A stretch of DNA of 64,000 bases, taken from positions 43,685-107,684 of the forward strand of contig JACMNB010000051.1 of the NCBI GenBank assembly GCA_014378845.1, given 5' to 3'. Below the pieces are notes generated by a model. The model ran no database searches, was not told where the DNA came from, and was given only the letters and a program-made list of their open reading frames with translations. Below are positions 10,023-21,660 of this stretch, piece by piece; position 1 is the first letter of the stretch, and each line of letters begins with the position of its first letter. The DNA is from Methylotenera sp. Lineage in GTDB: Bacteria; Pseudomonadota; Gammaproteobacteria; Burkholderiales; Methylophilaceae. The position numbers and the translations under genes were made by a program.

Positions 10023-13000
10023 CGCAAGAACCATTATTACAAGCCGATGCAAGCAATCGCCTTAAAGCACTTGAACTCAGCTCGTTTATAGTCGAAGCAC
10101 CTGCAGGTGCCGGCAAAACCGAGCTTCTGACACAGCGCTTTTTAAAGCTGCTGCCCACAGTTAAACAGCCAGAAGAAATTATCGCGATTACCTTTACCAA
10201 CAAGGCCGCTGCTGAGATGCGATTGCGCATTTTAGATAGTTTAATTGCCGCAGCTGCACAAAATAAACCAACTGAACCGCATAAGAAAATCACCTATGAA
10301 ATAAGCCTAAAAGCCTTGCAACACGCTGCTACGCACGATTGGCAGCTGATTGAAAATCCATCACGTTTGCGCATTTTCACCATTGATAGCCTTTGTGCGC
10401 ATTTGGCTAGGCAAATGCCGCTAATGAGCCGCTTTGGCGCACAACCGCGCGTCACCGATAATGCCGATGCCCTTTATACGCAAGCGGCCGAGCAGACATT
10501 GGCGCTGCTAGAACACAAGGACTATAGCGAGGTGATAAAAGCGGCACTGCGCTATGTGGATAATGACGCTGCGGAGTTGACGAATTTGCTGGTGACCATG
10601 CTAGCCAAGCGCGACCAATGGTTATCGCAAGCTCAGCACGAAATTGACCCCCTGCAATTACAAAATACGTTACGTTATTTAGTCAAGCAGGCACTGCAAA
10701 CTACCGTGCACGCGGTGCCAACTGCGCTACAACACTTGCTAATGCCCATTGCACGCTTTGCAGCTGCTAACTTGTTGGCTAACGATACTGACGCTGTTGC
10801 ACCATTAATGGATTGGCAAACACCGCTAACAGCCATGCCAGAAGACCTAGCCATGTGGCGCGCACTGGCCGATTTTATGCTGACCGATAAAGGCGAACCA
10901 CGCAAAGAAAAAGGCTTAAATGTGAAGTTTGGCTTTCCGCCAACCGATGAAGGCAAGGCACAAAAACAGTCTTTAGCAGAAGTGATTGCAGCGATTGGTG
11001 ACCATGCAGCCTTGCACAGCGTGCGTGCACTGCCCAACTTAAAAGATGGGTTAAAAGATGGGTTAAAAGATGGGTTAAAAGATGGGTTAAAAGATGAGTT
11101 AAAAGATGGGTCAAAAGATGAGTTAAAAGACGATTTAAACAATGCTGCAAGCAGCTGGCAAATCATCACAACACTATCGAAGCTGCTCAATATCGCCGTG
11201 GCGCAATTGTGGCTAACATTTCAACGCGCAGGCGAGGTAGATTTTGTGGAGATTGCGCAACGCGCAACGCGTGCGCTCAGTGATAAATTGGAGGGTGATA
11301 GTTTTGGCGAACCAACTGAATTAGCATTAAAACTCGATTACCAAATTCAGCATTTATTAGTCGATGAGTTTCAAGACACCAGCCCCAGCCAAGTAGATTT
11401 ACTCAAGCAATTGACTCTGGGCTGGCAAGCCAATGACGCACGTACGCTATTTTGTGTGGGCGACCCTATGCAATCGATTTACCGCTTTCGCAAGGCTAAT
11501 GTCGGCTTGTTTATTAGCGCAGCAGCCGATGGTATTGGCGATATTTACTTAAAAAAACTTCAGTTGTATCGTAATAATCGCTCTTGCCCAGCTGTTGTCG
11601 ATTGGATTAATGCCACCTTTGCAACCATCTTCCCTACGCATGACGACGACGTGCAGGGCGCGATTGCTTACCGCCCGTTTATTGCAACAAAAACTGCCGA
11701 AAATGATGCGGGCATTACAGTTCACGCCATTATTAAGCAAACGGATGAGACCGCAGATACGGCTAGCCAGCGCGAAGCCGATGCAATTATTGACATTATT
11801 CAGCACGAGCAAACGACCAACCCACATAAAAAAATTGCCGTGTTGGTGCGCTCTAAAAAGCATTTGGCTGCGCTCGTCACCAAATTACGGCGCGAACATA
11901 CCAACATTAAATTTCAGGCAGTCGAGATTGAGGCGCTACAAGGTCGCCAAATTGTGCAAGATTTGCTCGCCCTCACCCATGCCCTGCACCACCGTGCCGA
12001 TCGTGTGCATTGGCTGGCTGTGTTACGCGCGCCGTGGTGCGGCTTAACGCTGCACGATTTGCACACGCTGGCAGGCAGCGATCACCATGCAACTATTTGG
12101 TCGTTGATGCAAAATGAAGAAATCGTTAACCAGCTTGAAGGAAAAGAACGGCTTATACACGTGCGCGATATTTTTGCAGAAGCCTTCTCCACACAAGGGC
12201 GTATGAATACTAGGCGCTGGCTACGCGGCATTTGGCTGATGCTTAACGGCACCGCCTGCCTGTGGGAGCAAGCCGATATTGCGGATGTGCAAGCTTTTTT
12301 TAGCTGTTTAGATCATCTCGACCGCAGCAACCAATTTTCGCCCGAACGCATGACAAACGAAATTACTAAGCTATTTGCGACACCAGACATCAATGGCGAA
12401 CACTGTCAAATGATGAGCATTCATAAATCCAAAGGTTTGGAGTTTGATTGCGTGATTCTGCCTGGCTTAGGAGCTACAACGGGCGGCAATAATCGCGATA
12501 AACCGCTGGTGCTGTGGGAGCAAGTGACCGTTGACGAACACACCGAATTGCTCGCCGCGCCATATATCCCTAAGGGTTTACGCAGTGATATGGTAAGCCC
12601 CTATGACTATATTGAAACGTTAGAAAATGAGCGTGACGCCAACGAAGCGGGGCGCGTGCTGTACGTGGCAGCCACGCGTGCCGAGCGAAAATTACACTTA
12701 GTAGGCGTTGCTAATCAAAACGCAAAAGGTGAAATTAAACCCACTAAAAACAGCTATTTGGATATGCTGTGGGCGGCGGTATCGCATGAATTTGAAGCAA
12801 GCGAGCTATCACCAACGCCGTCATTCTCGCGCACGCGGGAATCCATTTTGAATGACGAAATAGCCGACTTTACGCCCAATTTAATTCGCCTGCAACATTT
12901 GCAGATTCCAAGCGTTTTGCAAACCGAAATAACTTTCACAAACCAAACAATTAATCCGCAAAACGATCTAAATCAGCAAACAATACCACTCAATTTGGCT

Positions 13001-13519
13001 GCTGACGCCGGCACGCTAGCCCATTTATACATGGAAATAATAGCCAATGATGGTTTGGAGCATTGGCCTGAAAGCCGCGTCGATGCTTGCTGCCAGAGCA
13101 TACGGTTTTGGTTGCTACAAAAGGGTCATAGCAAAAACGAAGCTGAAAATCTAGCAGTTGAGCAATCAATCTCGCAGATCATTGCGGCGCTTAAAAAAAC
13201 CACCTCCAGCCCGCAAGGCTCATGGATGCTTGCGTCTAGGCCAAGCCGCCAAGCAGAATTGAGTATTACAACCATTGACGAAAATGCTGACGCGCAAGAA
13301 CAGCGAATTGATTTAACATTTATTGAAGAGTCTGAACTTGGTGAAAAAGTGCGGTGGATTATTGATTACAAATTAACTGCGGCAAATGAGAATTTAGCCA
13401 TAGCAGCAGAACTGCACAAACCACAATTGGCGAGCTATGCCAGCCTATTTTCACACGAAAATTTGTCGATTAAAACGGCGGTGTTTTTTTTGAGTTTAGG
13501 TGAATTAGTTGAGTTATAA
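10019..13519 (+). CDS. AddA/RecB-like UvrD-family helicase-nuclease
   Basis: 1166-residue superfamily-1 DNA helicase with a C-terminal nuclease. Visible in order: Walker A APAGAGKTELLTQRF (about 27-41), ITFTNKAAAEM (motif Ia), FTIDSLCAHLARQMP, VDEFQDTSPSQ (Walker B, about 447), GDPMQSIYRFRKA (motif III), SIHKSKGLEFDCVILP (motif V), YVAATRAERKL (motif VI, about 880), and a nuclease-like IIDYKLTAAN (about 1113) followed by QLASYASLF. With the preceding gene it would process broken DNA ends for recombination. Two anomalies: an LKDG tandem repeat at about 340-371, and an inserted palindromic-repeat peptide (PSFSRTRESILND) at about 934-946. Both lie outside the helicase motifs. Confidence 0.88.
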   Translation: MTQEPLLQADASNRLKALELSSFIVEAPAGAGKTELLTQRFLKLLPTVKQPEEIIAITFTNKAAAEMRLRILDSLIAAAAQNKPTEPHKKITYEISLKALQHAATHDWQLIENPSRLRIFTIDSLCAHLARQMPLMSRFGAQPRVTDNADALYTQAAEQTLALLEHKDYSEVIKAALRYVDNDAAELTNLLVTMLAKRDQWLSQAQHEIDPLQLQNTLRYLVKQALQTTVHAVPTALQHLLMPIARFAAANLLANDTDAVAPLMDWQTPLTAMPEDLAMWRALADFMLTDKGEPRKEKGLNVKFGFPPTDEGKAQKQSLAEVIAAIGDHAALHSVRALPNLKDGLKDGLKDGLKDGLKDELKDGSKDELKDDLNNAASSWQIITTLSKLLNIAVAQLWLTFQRAGEVDFVEIAQRATRALSDKLEGDSFGEPTELALKLDYQIQHLLVDEFQDTSPSQVDLLKQLTLGWQANDARTLFCVGDPMQSIYRFRKANVGLFISAAADGIGDIYLKKLQLYRNNRSCPAVVDWINATFATIFPTHDDDVQGAIAYRPFIATKTAENDAGITVHAIIKQTDETADTASQREADAIIDIIQHEQTTNPHKKIAVLVRSKKHLAALVTKLRREHTNIKFQAVEIEALQGRQIVQDLLALTHALHHRADRVHWLAVLRAPWCGLTLHDLHTLAGSDHHATIWSLMQNEEIVNQLEGKERLIHVRDIFAEAFSTQGRMNTRRWLRGIWLMLNGTACLWEQADIADVQAFFSCLDHLDRSNQFSPERMTNEITKLFATPDINGEHCQMMSIHKSKGLEFDCVILPGLGATTGGNNRDKPLVLWEQVTVDEHTELLAAPYIPKGLRSDMVSPYDYIETLENERDANEAGRVLYVAATRAERKLHLVGVANQNAKGEIKPTKNSYLDMLWAAVSHEFEASELSPTPSFSRTRESILNDEIADFTPNLIRLQHLQIPSVLQTEITFTNQTINPQNDLNQQTIPLNLAADAGTLAHLYMEIIANDGLEHWPESRVDACCQSIRFWLLQKGHSKNEAENLAVEQSISQIIAALKKTTSSPQGSWMLASRPSRQAELSITTIDENADAQEQRIDLTFIEESELGEKVRWIIDYKLTAANENLAIAAELHKPQLASYASLFSHENLSIKTAVFFLSLGELVEL
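11038..11131 (+). repeat. In-frame 12-bp tandem repeat (LKDG) in addA-like gene
   Basis: TTAAAAGATGGG and close variants occur about seven to eight times, encoding LKDG/LKDE/SKDE units. The first four copies are nearly identical, suggesting recent slipped-strand expansion. The antisense ORF-track proteins with LTH repeats are shadows of it. Confidence 0.92.
12819..12857. repeat. Palindromic GTCATTC element inserted in frame in addA-like gene
   Basis: CGTCATTCTCGCGCACGCGG followed by GAATCCATTTTGAATGACG matches the left arm and outer right end of the intergenic element at 21535-21608. It is 39 bp, exactly 13 codons, and encodes PSFSRTRESILND. This is an insertion (or remnant) of an intergenic repeat in coding sequence. 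Confidence 0.85.
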
Positions 13520-13556
13520 ATCACGCAACTTGCTATCTGTTATTCCATTCGTTTGA

Positions 13557-14210
13557 TTAGCTGGGTTCAATGGCACGAGAATGCAATAAATGTTTCAAAA
13601 ACACCCAAATCGCTGGCAAGCTTGGAACAATAATCAGCGCCAGAGCCACTAGAGAAAAATGGCTTTTAACCCAAGGATGATTACCCACTAAAAATCCTAT
13701 TGCTGTAAGGCTGCATACCCAAAGAATGCCGCCAATCACATTATAGAAGGCGAATCTTGGATAAGTCATTTGAGCAACACCTGCTACAAACGGAGTGAAG
13801 GTGCGTATGAACGGCATGAATCGTCCAACGACAATCGTAATAGGGCCATGTTTTTCATAGAACGCATGTGTTTTATCAAACGCTTTTTTATTAAACCAGC
13901 GGGAATCTTTCCAACAAAATACTTTCAGCCCAACCCGTCTCCCAACTGAATAATTCACGGCATCCCCTGCAATTGCAGCAAGCGACAGTAAAATCATCAA
14001 AGTGGGCAGGCTCACGCCGCCAACCGCAGCAACTGCTCCAGCAACAAACAGTAGAGAATCTCCTGGTAGAAAAGGCATGACAACTACCCCTGTCTCCACG
14101 AAGATGATGGCAAATAACAATGCGTAGATCCATATTCCCCAAGTTGCTGCTACAACCTCTAGGTGTTTATCCAGGTGTAAAAAAAGATCTACGATGCTTG
14201 AAAAGTCCAT
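13557..14210 (-). CDS. DedA-family (SNARE-associated/VTT) inner-membrane protein
   Basis: 217-residue polytopic protein of the DedA/VTT superfamily; some members are undecaprenyl-phosphate or phospholipid translocases. Visible: an N-terminal hydrophobic segment (WIYALLFAIIFVETGVVV), the family signature FLPGDSLLFVAGAVAA (about 48-63), the conserved GRFMPFIRTFTPFVAG (about 127-142), and C-terminal membrane helices. It is convergent with the addA-like gene and lies just downstream of mfd on the same strand. Substrate unknown. Confidence 0.92.
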   Translation of the reverse strand: MDFSSIVDLFLHLDKHLEVVAATWGIWIYALLFAIIFVETGVVVMPFLPGDSLLFVAGAVAAVGGVSLPTLMILLSLAAIAGDAVNYSVGRRVGLKVFCWKDSRWFNKKAFDKTHAFYEKHGPITIVVGRFMPFIRTFTPFVAGVAQMTYPRFAFYNVIGGILWVCSLTAIGFLVGNHPWVKSHFSLVALALIIVPSLPAIWVFLKHLLHSRAIEPS

Positions 14211-14233
14211 GGTTTAGTTTCTATTAAAGTGTA

Positions 14234-17200
14234 TTAAACAAATTCTTTAAGCAGCGATTTCACAAACTCTACCCGATGCGCCAAATTGCCAAATTGCGCG
14301 GTCACCCGTAATTTATCAGGGCCATTCATGCGGCAGCGTCTATCGCGCTGCAATAAGCTAACCAGTTTCATGGGGTCGAGGTCTGCTTTAATATTAAATT
14401 GCAGCTGAATCGTTGCATCCGAAGCATCAATTTTAATGATGCCGAGTGGCTTGGCCATGATGCGCAAACGATGGCACGAAATGAGTGCTTCGCCCTGCTC
14501 TGGCAGCAAGCCAAACCGGTCAATTAACTCTTCTTGCAGCGTATCTAATTCGTCGTCAGTATTGGCGTTAGCAAGGCGCTTGTATAGCACCAAACGTTCG
14601 TGCACATCGGGGCAGTAATTGCTTGGTAGCAGCGCGGGTACGTGCAGATTAATTTCTGTCGTTACTCCAAGCGGCGCGTCTAAATCGGGCTCTTTGCCCG
14701 CTTTTAGCTGTTTTACGGCGTGGTTGAGCATATCAGAATACAGTTGAAAACCAATGGCTTGCATTTCGCCGCTTTGTGAATCACCCAAAAGCTCACCCGC
14801 ACCACGAATTTCTAAATCGTGCATGGCTAGATGAAACCCTGCACCTAAATCTTCGAGCAATTGAATCGCATCTAAGCGCTTTTGTGCTTGTGGCGTAATG
14901 TTGCGTTCTGGGTCAGTGAGCAAATAAGCATACGCTTGGTGATGGCTGCGGCCAACCCTTCCCCTTAGTTGGTGCAACTGCGCTAGGCCAAACATATCGG
15001 CGCGATTCATAATAATGGTGTTGGCGGTGGGCACGTCAATACCTGTTTCAATAATGGTGGTGCATAGCAAAATATTGCTACGCTGCTGATAAAAATCGCG
15101 CATTACATGTTCTAGCTCGCGCTCTCGTAATTGACCGTGCGCAATGGCAATGCGTGCCTCTGGAATGATTTTTTCGAGCTTTTCTTTTTGCACAAAAATC
15201 GTATCAACCTCGTTATGCAAAAAGTAAACCTGCCCGCCGCGTTTAAATTCGCGCATTACCGCTTCGCGAATAATACCGTCGCTATAATTGGTGTGAAAGG
15301 TTTTGATGCTGAGGCGTTTTTGCGGCGGCGTGGCGATGACGCTAAACTCGCGCAAACCTTCCATCGCCATGCTAAGCGTGCGCGGAATCGGCGTTGCAGT
15401 GAGCGTCAGCACATCAACTTCTGCCCGTAGCGCTTTCATTTGCTCTTTTTGACGCACGCCAAAGCGGTGCTCTTCATCTAAAATTGCCAAGCCTAAATTT
15501 TTAAACTTCACATCTTTTTGAATCAACCGGTGCGTGCCAATAATAATATCAATCTCGCCAGATACTAGGCCGCGTAAGGCTTCTGCAATTTCTTTAGCAC
15601 TTCTAAAGCGTGAAATTTCAGCCACTTTAATTGGCCATTCGGCAAAACGGTCGCAAAAGTTTTGATAATGCTGTTCGGCTAATAATGTCGTTGGCACTAG
15701 CACGGCGACTTGCCGCCCGCCCATTACGGCAACAAATGCGGCACGTAGCGCGACTTCAGTCTTACCAAAGCCCACATCGCCGCACACCAGTCTATCCATG
15801 GGGCGACCTGATTGCATATCTTTAATGACATTTTCAATCGCTTCTAGCTGGTCAGGCGTTTCTTCAAAAGCGAAACCTTCGCAAAATGCTTCGTAATCTT
15901 TCAAACTAAGCGTAAACGCATGACCGCGCCGCGCTGCACGCTGGGCATATAAATTCAGCAGCTCAGCCGCCGTATCGCGAATTTGTTTTAGGGCTTTTTT
16001 CTTGGCTTTTTCCCACTGGCCAGACCCTAAACGATGTAATGGCGCGCTTTCTGGTGGGCCGCCAGAGTAGCGTGAGATTAAAAATAACTGCGAAACAGGT
16101 ACATAAAGCTTGTCGTCGCCAAAATATTCCAGTAACAAAAATTCGGTTTCACCTTCGCCAAAATCAAGGTTCACTAAGCCTTTATAGCGCCCTACGCCAT
16201 GCTGCTCGTGCACGACTGGGTCTGATAAATGCAGCTCAGATAAATCTTTGAGCATACCCTCGGTATTGCGCGCTTTTTCTTTCTCACGTCTGCGCTGCTG
16301 GCGCACGGTGGCGGCGTAAAGTTCTGCTTCGGTGATGATAGCAAAGCCGTCCCCTCCCTCTTTTAGGGGTAGGGCTAGAGCCTGCCCCGTACTTGATACG
16401 GGGGTGGGGGTAACTTGCAATGTGGGGGTAACTTGCAGTGTGGGGATAGATTGTGTGTTTTTCTGATTAGATTCACCCCCATCCCCGCCTTCCCTCTGCT
16501 TGGGGGAAGGAGTGAAAACAAAGCCAGAATGCAATGGCGATACGCCCAGCATCACTTTTTCTGAAGCTTGTTCAAACTCAACCCAAGTTTCGCAAGTGCA
16601 CATATTAAAACCATGTTCAGCGAACAACTGCGCCATGGTTTCGCGGCGGCCTAAGCTTTCTGCGGTGATTAATACGCGAGAATTGCTAGATTCAATAAAG
16701 CTTTTTAGCTTGTGCAGTGGTTGCTCGGCTTTGCGTTCAATATCAAGCGCAGGCAAGCCGTTAGCAGGCGCTAATTGCGCGATGACGGTTCCGAAAGCTT
16801 GCGTTTTTGCAAAAAACTCATCTGTTTTAATGAGTAAGATTTCTGGCTTTAAAATCGGCTTTTCTGCGTCATACGCCATTAATTTATAGCGGCTATTGGC
16901 ATCAAACCAAAAACCTTGCGCAGCTTTATCAAGGTTACCGTGCAAACAAATTACCGCATCTTTATTCAGGTAATCAAATAGCGTGGCTGTTGCATCAAAA
17001 AATAAGGGCAAATACCATTCAATGCCACCGCTAGCCGTGCCTTTGCTTACATTTTTATAAATAGTAGCGCGTTGCGGATCACCTTCAAACTGCTCGCGAA
17101 AGTTGCTTCTAAACTTGGCAATCCCGTTCTCATCTAGCGGAAACTCGCGGGCAGGCAGTAATCGAATTTCTGGCACGGGGTACAGGCTGCGCTGCGTATC

Positions 17201-17788
17201 GACATCGAAGGTGCGAATCGACTCAATTTCGTCATCAAATAAATCAATACGGTATGGAAACACGCTGCCCATGGGGAATAAATCAACCAAACCCCCACGC
17301 ACACTAAATTCGCCAGGCGAGATGACTTGTGAAACATGATGGTAGCCTGCCTGCGCGCATTGGTGACGCAGGGCTTCTAAATCGAGCTTTTGATTTTTTG
17401 CGAGCATAAAAGTATGCCCTGCAAAGTAGCTAACGGGCGGTAAGCGCAATAAGGCCGTGGCAATCGGCACAATCATTACATCGCATTGGTTTTGACTGAT
17501 TTGGTACAGCGTAGCTAGCCGCTCGGAGATTAAATCGGGATGCGGTGAGAATACATCGTAAGGCAGCGTTTCCCAATCTGGCAGCAGGTTAACCGTGATA
17601 CTGGGCGCAAAATAAGGTAATTCTTCTAGCAAGCGCTGCGCTTCAAAGGCGTTAGATGTAATCACCACAAGGCACTGTTTTGTTGTTTTTAGGCGACATG
17701 AAAGTAATGCAAGAGATAAGCTATCTAAGCCATTGGCAGCATACGAAAAATGGGTTGAATGGCCTAAAGTTGGCGTTAAAACTTGCAT
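14234..17788 (-). CDS. mfd: Transcription-repair coupling factor Mfd, with a repeat-derived in-frame insertion
   Basis: DNA translocase that removes stalled RNA polymerase and recruits UvrA. The order fits the family: N-terminal UvrB-homology region ([20 protein letters not shown]), RNA-polymerase-interacting domain ([14 protein letters not shown], about 525-535), RecG-like translocase (Walker [17 protein letters not shown], about 667; [27 protein letters not shown]) and C-terminal TRCF domain ([11 protein letters not shown]). At 1184 residues it is somewhat longer than usual (about 1150). About 56 residues at roughly 425-480 ([14 protein letters not shown] to LPLKEGGDG) are low-complexity and repeat-derived. 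They sit between [11 protein letters not shown] and [11 protein letters not shown], which are nearly continuous in ordinary Mfd. Confidence 0.96.
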   Translation of the reverse strand: MQVLTPTLGHSTHFSYAANGLDSLSLALLSCRLKTTKQCLVVITSNAFEAQRLLEELPYFAPSITVNLLPDWETLPYDVFSPHPDLISERLATLYQISQNQCDVMIVPIATALLRLPPVSYFAGHTFMLAKNQKLDLEALRHQCAQAGYHHVSQVISPGEFSVRGGLVDLFPMGSVFPYRIDLFDDEIESIRTFDVDTQRSLYPVPEIRLLPAREFPLDENGIAKFRSNFREQFEGDPQRATIYKNVSKGTASGGIEWYLPLFFDATATLFDYLNKDAVICLHGNLDKAAQGFWFDANSRYKLMAYDAEKPILKPEILLIKTDEFFAKTQAFGTVIAQLAPANGLPALDIERKAEQPLHKLKSFIESSNSRVLITAESLGRRETMAQLFAEHGFNMCTCETWVEFEQASEKVMLGVSPLHSGFVFTPSPKQREGGDGGESNQKNTQSIPTLQVTPTLQVTPTPVSSTGQALALPLKEGGDGFAIITEAELYAATVRQQRRREKEKARNTEGMLKDLSELHLSDPVVHEQHGVGRYKGLVNLDFGEGETEFLLLEYFGDDKLYVPVSQLFLISRYSGGPPESAPLHRLGSGQWEKAKKKALKQIRDTAAELLNLYAQRAARRGHAFTLSLKDYEAFCEGFAFEETPDQLEAIENVIKDMQSGRPMDRLVCGDVGFGKTEVALRAAFVAVMGGRQVAVLVPTTLLAEQHYQNFCDRFAEWPIKVAEISRFRSAKEIAEALRGLVSGEIDIIIGTHRLIQKDVKFKNLGLAILDEEHRFGVRQKEQMKALRAEVDVLTLTATPIPRTLSMAMEGLREFSVIATPPQKRLSIKTFHTNYSDGIIREAVMREFKRGGQVYFLHNEVDTIFVQKEKLEKIIPEARIAIAHGQLRERELEHVMRDFYQQRSNILLCTTIIETGIDVPTANTIIMNRADMFGLAQLHQLRGRVGRSHHQAYAYLLTDPERNITPQAQKRLDAIQLLEDLGAGFHLAMHDLEIRGAGELLGDSQSGEMQAIGFQLYSDMLNHAVKQLKAGKEPDLDAPLGVTTEINLHVPALLPSNYCPDVHERLVLYKRLANANTDDELDTLQEELIDRFGLLPEQGEALISCHRLRIMAKPLGIIKIDASDATIQLQFNIKADLDPMKLVSLLQRDRRCRMNGPDKLRVTAQFGNLAHRVEFVKSLLKEFV
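16347..16514. repeat. GC-rich palindromic repeat insertion within mfd
   Basis: About 168 bp, in frame, G/C-rich against the AT-richer gene. Each end carries an inverted CCCTCCC/GGGGAAGG-type arm (TCCCCTCCCTCTTTTAGGGG at one end, CTTCCCTCTGCTTGGGGGAA at the other). Inside lie a CCCGTACTTGATACGGG palindrome and an 18-bp tandem repeat (GTAACTTGCAATGTGGGG). Similar arms occur intergenically at 31862-31908 and inside aroA. Confidence 0.8.
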
Positions 17789-17938
17789 AAATGGGCTTTA
17801 AATAACTTGGTTAAAGGCAAAAAGTTGCCTATTATAACTGTTACGATAGTGCAAAATAAGATTTAAAAATAATAAAAAATTACTCAAAAACCTGTGAGAA
17901 TAATAAAAATTAGCAACAAAAACTAAGGGAACTTATTC

Positions 17939-18643
17939 ATGAGCCTTACACCAATTAACGATAAACAAGCAGTTGCAATCCATGCTGCAAACATCGTCAA
18001 AAATGGCATGGTAGTTGGCCTTGGCACGGGTTCTACTGCTAATTACTTCATTGAAGAGCTCGCACGCCGTCAAGCGCAAGAAAACCTCAAAGTCACCACC
18101 ATTGCCAGCTCAACAATCAGCATGATTAAGGCGCAAAGCTTAGGTTTAAACGTGATTGCACTAACGCAGGTTTCTGAAATTGATTTATACGTGGACGGCG
18201 CGGATGAAATTACGCCAGAAATGAGCCTTCTTAAAGGCCGTGGCTACGATTTAGTGTTAGAAAAGCTACTGGCAAAAGCGGCTAAACAGTTTTTAGTAGT
18301 CGCCGATAAAAGCAAATTGGTTGACCGCATTGGTACTAATTTTGCCATACCAATCGAAGTGATGCCAATGGCATGGAAAGCCGCAAAACGTAGCCTTGAG
18401 GCGGCTGGCGGCATGGGGGATTTACGCCAGAACGTTGCCAAGGATGGCTTGTCTATTAGTTCTTACGGTAGCTTGGTACTGGATATGCGCTTTGACAAAA
18501 ATATGCCTGAAGAAGCACTCAATCATTTAATTAACAATACGCCTGGCGTGGTGGAGCACGGTATTTTTCGCGGCTTAGCCTCGACTATTTTAATTGCCGA
18601 TAACGGCAAAATTACTGAAATACTGAATGAATTACGGAAATAG
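17939..18643 (+). CDS. rpiA: Ribose-5-phosphate isomerase A
   Basis: Interconverts ribose 5-phosphate and ribulose 5-phosphate in the pentose phosphate pathway and, in methylotrophs, the ribulose monophosphate cycle. 234 residues, slightly longer than usual (about 220). Family motifs visible: VGLGTGSTANYFIEEL, IDLYVDGADEITPEMSLLKGRG (phosphate/catalytic loop region), VVADKSKLVDRIG, and the C-terminal GVVEHGIFRG. Divergent from mfd. An AAGGGAA ribosome-binding site lies about 8 bases before the ATG. Confidence 0.97.
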   Translation: MSLTPINDKQAVAIHAANIVKNGMVVGLGTGSTANYFIEELARRQAQENLKVTTIASSTISMIKAQSLGLNVIALTQVSEIDLYVDGADEITPEMSLLKGRGYDLVLEKLLAKAAKQFLVVADKSKLVDRIGTNFAIPIEVMPMAWKAAKRSLEAAGGMGDLRQNVAKDGLSISSYGSLVLDMRFDKNMPEEALNHLINNTPGVVEHGIFRGLASTILIADNGKITEILNELRK

Positions 18644-18646
18644 GTT

Positions 18647-20122
18647 TTGCTTAAAATAAAAGCAAGTCATATTTGGTGGTTTATCGGCATATTGTCGTTG
18701 CTAATATGCGTTGCCAGCTTGAGTGTGCCAAAAAAAATCAAGCAAATAATCGAATCACCCAATGGCACTTTTAACACCAAAATCGAACATGCCGATGCAA
18801 AAAAAACCATCACTTTTGTTACGACTAATAGCTCTAACACCTATTATATTGATAGTAATCAAAAACATGCAGGTTTAGAGTACGATTTAGCCAACTTGTT
18901 TGTGAAAGAGCTTGGCAATGATTATAAGATTAAATTTATTGTAGAAAATGCGTTTTCTGATGTGCTTTCTACCTTGCTCAATAACAAGGCAACCATTGCT
19001 GCGGCCGATATTACGGTGACGGAATCGCGTAAAAAGAACATGATTTTTACCGAACCGTATTTAGATGTGCAACAACAAATTGCCTATAACCGAGAGACAA
19101 AATTACCGCCTCGTAATGTTGCCGCGCTTAAAAATGAGCGCATAACGGTGCCAGCTGGCACTAGTTTTGTGGAGCGCTTACAAGAACTTAATAATACCAA
19201 AGACGCTAATTTAACATGGGATGTGCAAGAGAATACCAGCTCTGAACGGCTGTTAGAAGCCTTAGCAAATCAGGAAATTGACTTTACCATTGCCGATAAT
19301 CATTTATTATCTGTCGTGCAATATTATTATCCTAATATTGGCATGGGCTTTAGTATTGGCAAGCCTGAGAAAATTGCATGGGCTTTGCCAGAAAATGCAG
19401 ATCCAAAACTGGTTGCACGGATAAACAAATTCTTTAAAAAAATTAAAGCGGACGGCACTTTAGCCAATTTAATCGATCGCTATCATGGCAACACCAAACG
19501 CTTAAATCCGTTTGATGTAAAAACTTTTTTAAGCAAAAGCCAGACTCTGCTACCTAAGTATGTGCGGCTTTTTAAAGGTGCGCAAGATGCCACAGATGTT
19601 GATTGGCGACTGCTTGCGGCTATTAGTTATCAAGAATCGCATTGGAACACGTTTAATACTTCGCCCACCAATGTGCGTGGTTTGATGATGCTTACAGAAG
19701 ATACATCAGACATGATGAAAGTATCTGACCGGCTAGATCCAAAACAGAGCATTCCAGCAGGCGCAAAGTTTTTTCTGTGGATAAAAGACCATTTTCCAGA
19801 GCGTATTCAGGATCAAGATAGAACGTATATGGCCTTGGCATCTTACAATATTGGTGTGGGGCATGTGGAAGATGCGCGAGTATTAGCGCAACGCTTGAAG
19901 CTTGACCCAGATCGTTGGGCAGACATCAAAAAAACGCTTCCAATGCTAACGGATCCAAGATATTACGTGAACGCCAAACACGGCTACTGTGGCTGCGCCC
20001 AGCCCGTTATTTACACAGAATCGATTCGTAGCTATTACAAAATTTTAGAAAAACATGAGCCTGCTTATGATTCTGAAAGTGAACCTTTCAAAATTGCCAG
20101 TGCAGGGTTAGCGCCTATTTAG
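18647..20122 (+). CDS. mltF: MltF-like membrane-bound lytic murein transglycosylase
   Basis: Peptidoglycan-cleaving enzyme of two parts. After an N-terminal membrane segment (about 5-26, HIWWFIGILSLLICVASLSV) comes a periplasmic solute-binding-protein-like domain (HAGLEYDLANLFVKELG, ADITVTESRKKNMIFTEP). It is followed by an SLT domain with the catalytic Glu in LLAAISYQESHWN (about 320-332), the NVRGLMMLTEDTS loop and YMALASYNIGVGHVEDA. 491 residues, typical for MltF. The start is TTG, 3 bases after the rpiA stop, with only a weak AGG upstream; no in-frame ATG precedes the membrane segment, so TTG is likely. Confidence 0.92.
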   Translation: MLKIKASHIWWFIGILSLLICVASLSVPKKIKQIIESPNGTFNTKIEHADAKKTITFVTTNSSNTYYIDSNQKHAGLEYDLANLFVKELGNDYKIKFIVENAFSDVLSTLLNNKATIAAADITVTESRKKNMIFTEPYLDVQQQIAYNRETKLPPRNVAALKNERITVPAGTSFVERLQELNNTKDANLTWDVQENTSSERLLEALANQEIDFTIADNHLLSVVQYYYPNIGMGFSIGKPEKIAWALPENADPKLVARINKFFKKIKADGTLANLIDRYHGNTKRLNPFDVKTFLSKSQTLLPKYVRLFKGAQDATDVDWRLLAAISYQESHWNTFNTSPTNVRGLMMLTEDTSDMMKVSDRLDPKQSIPAGAKFFLWIKDHFPERIQDQDRTYMALASYNIGVGHVEDARVLAQRLKLDPDRWADIKKTLPMLTDPRYYVNAKHGYCGCAQPVIYTESIRSYYKILEKHEPAYDSESEPFKIASAGLAPI

Positions 20123-20137
20123 GCAATTAATTTGGCC

Positions 20138-21505
<1,368 letters not shown>

Positions 21506-21534
21506 TTACTAACTACTTTATCAACCACCTAATC

Positions 21535-21608
21535 CGTCATTCTCGCGAAAGCGGGAATCCATTGAAAGCTTAAAATCAAAATGGATTCCCGCTTTCGCGG
21601 GAATGACG
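21535..21608. repeat. Palindromic intergenic element, GTCATTCTCGCGAAAGCGGG family
   Basis: Two nearly perfect inverted arms (CGTCATTCTCGCGAAAGCGG and CCGCTTTCGCGGGAATGACG, each extended by GAATCCATT or its complement) separated by about 20 bp, between rarA and serS. On transcription it would fold into one long hairpin and may also end or stabilise mRNA. The same sequence is found inside the addA-like gene. Confidence 0.93.
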
Positions 21609-21660
21609 AAAGGGGTAATCCGTTTTTATCGGCGTATATCTGCGTGTATCGGTGGCTAAA

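Noticed and set aside
10675-11190. Antisense ORFs over the addA-like gene, with LTHLLTHLL repeats
   Set aside because: They are mirror readings of the LKDG tandem repeat; the plus-strand helicase motifs run through the whole region.
7254-13519. The helicase-nuclease pair as a new anti-phage system
   Set aside because: Motifs and coupling fit the known AddAB-like repair enzymes; no defence neighbours.
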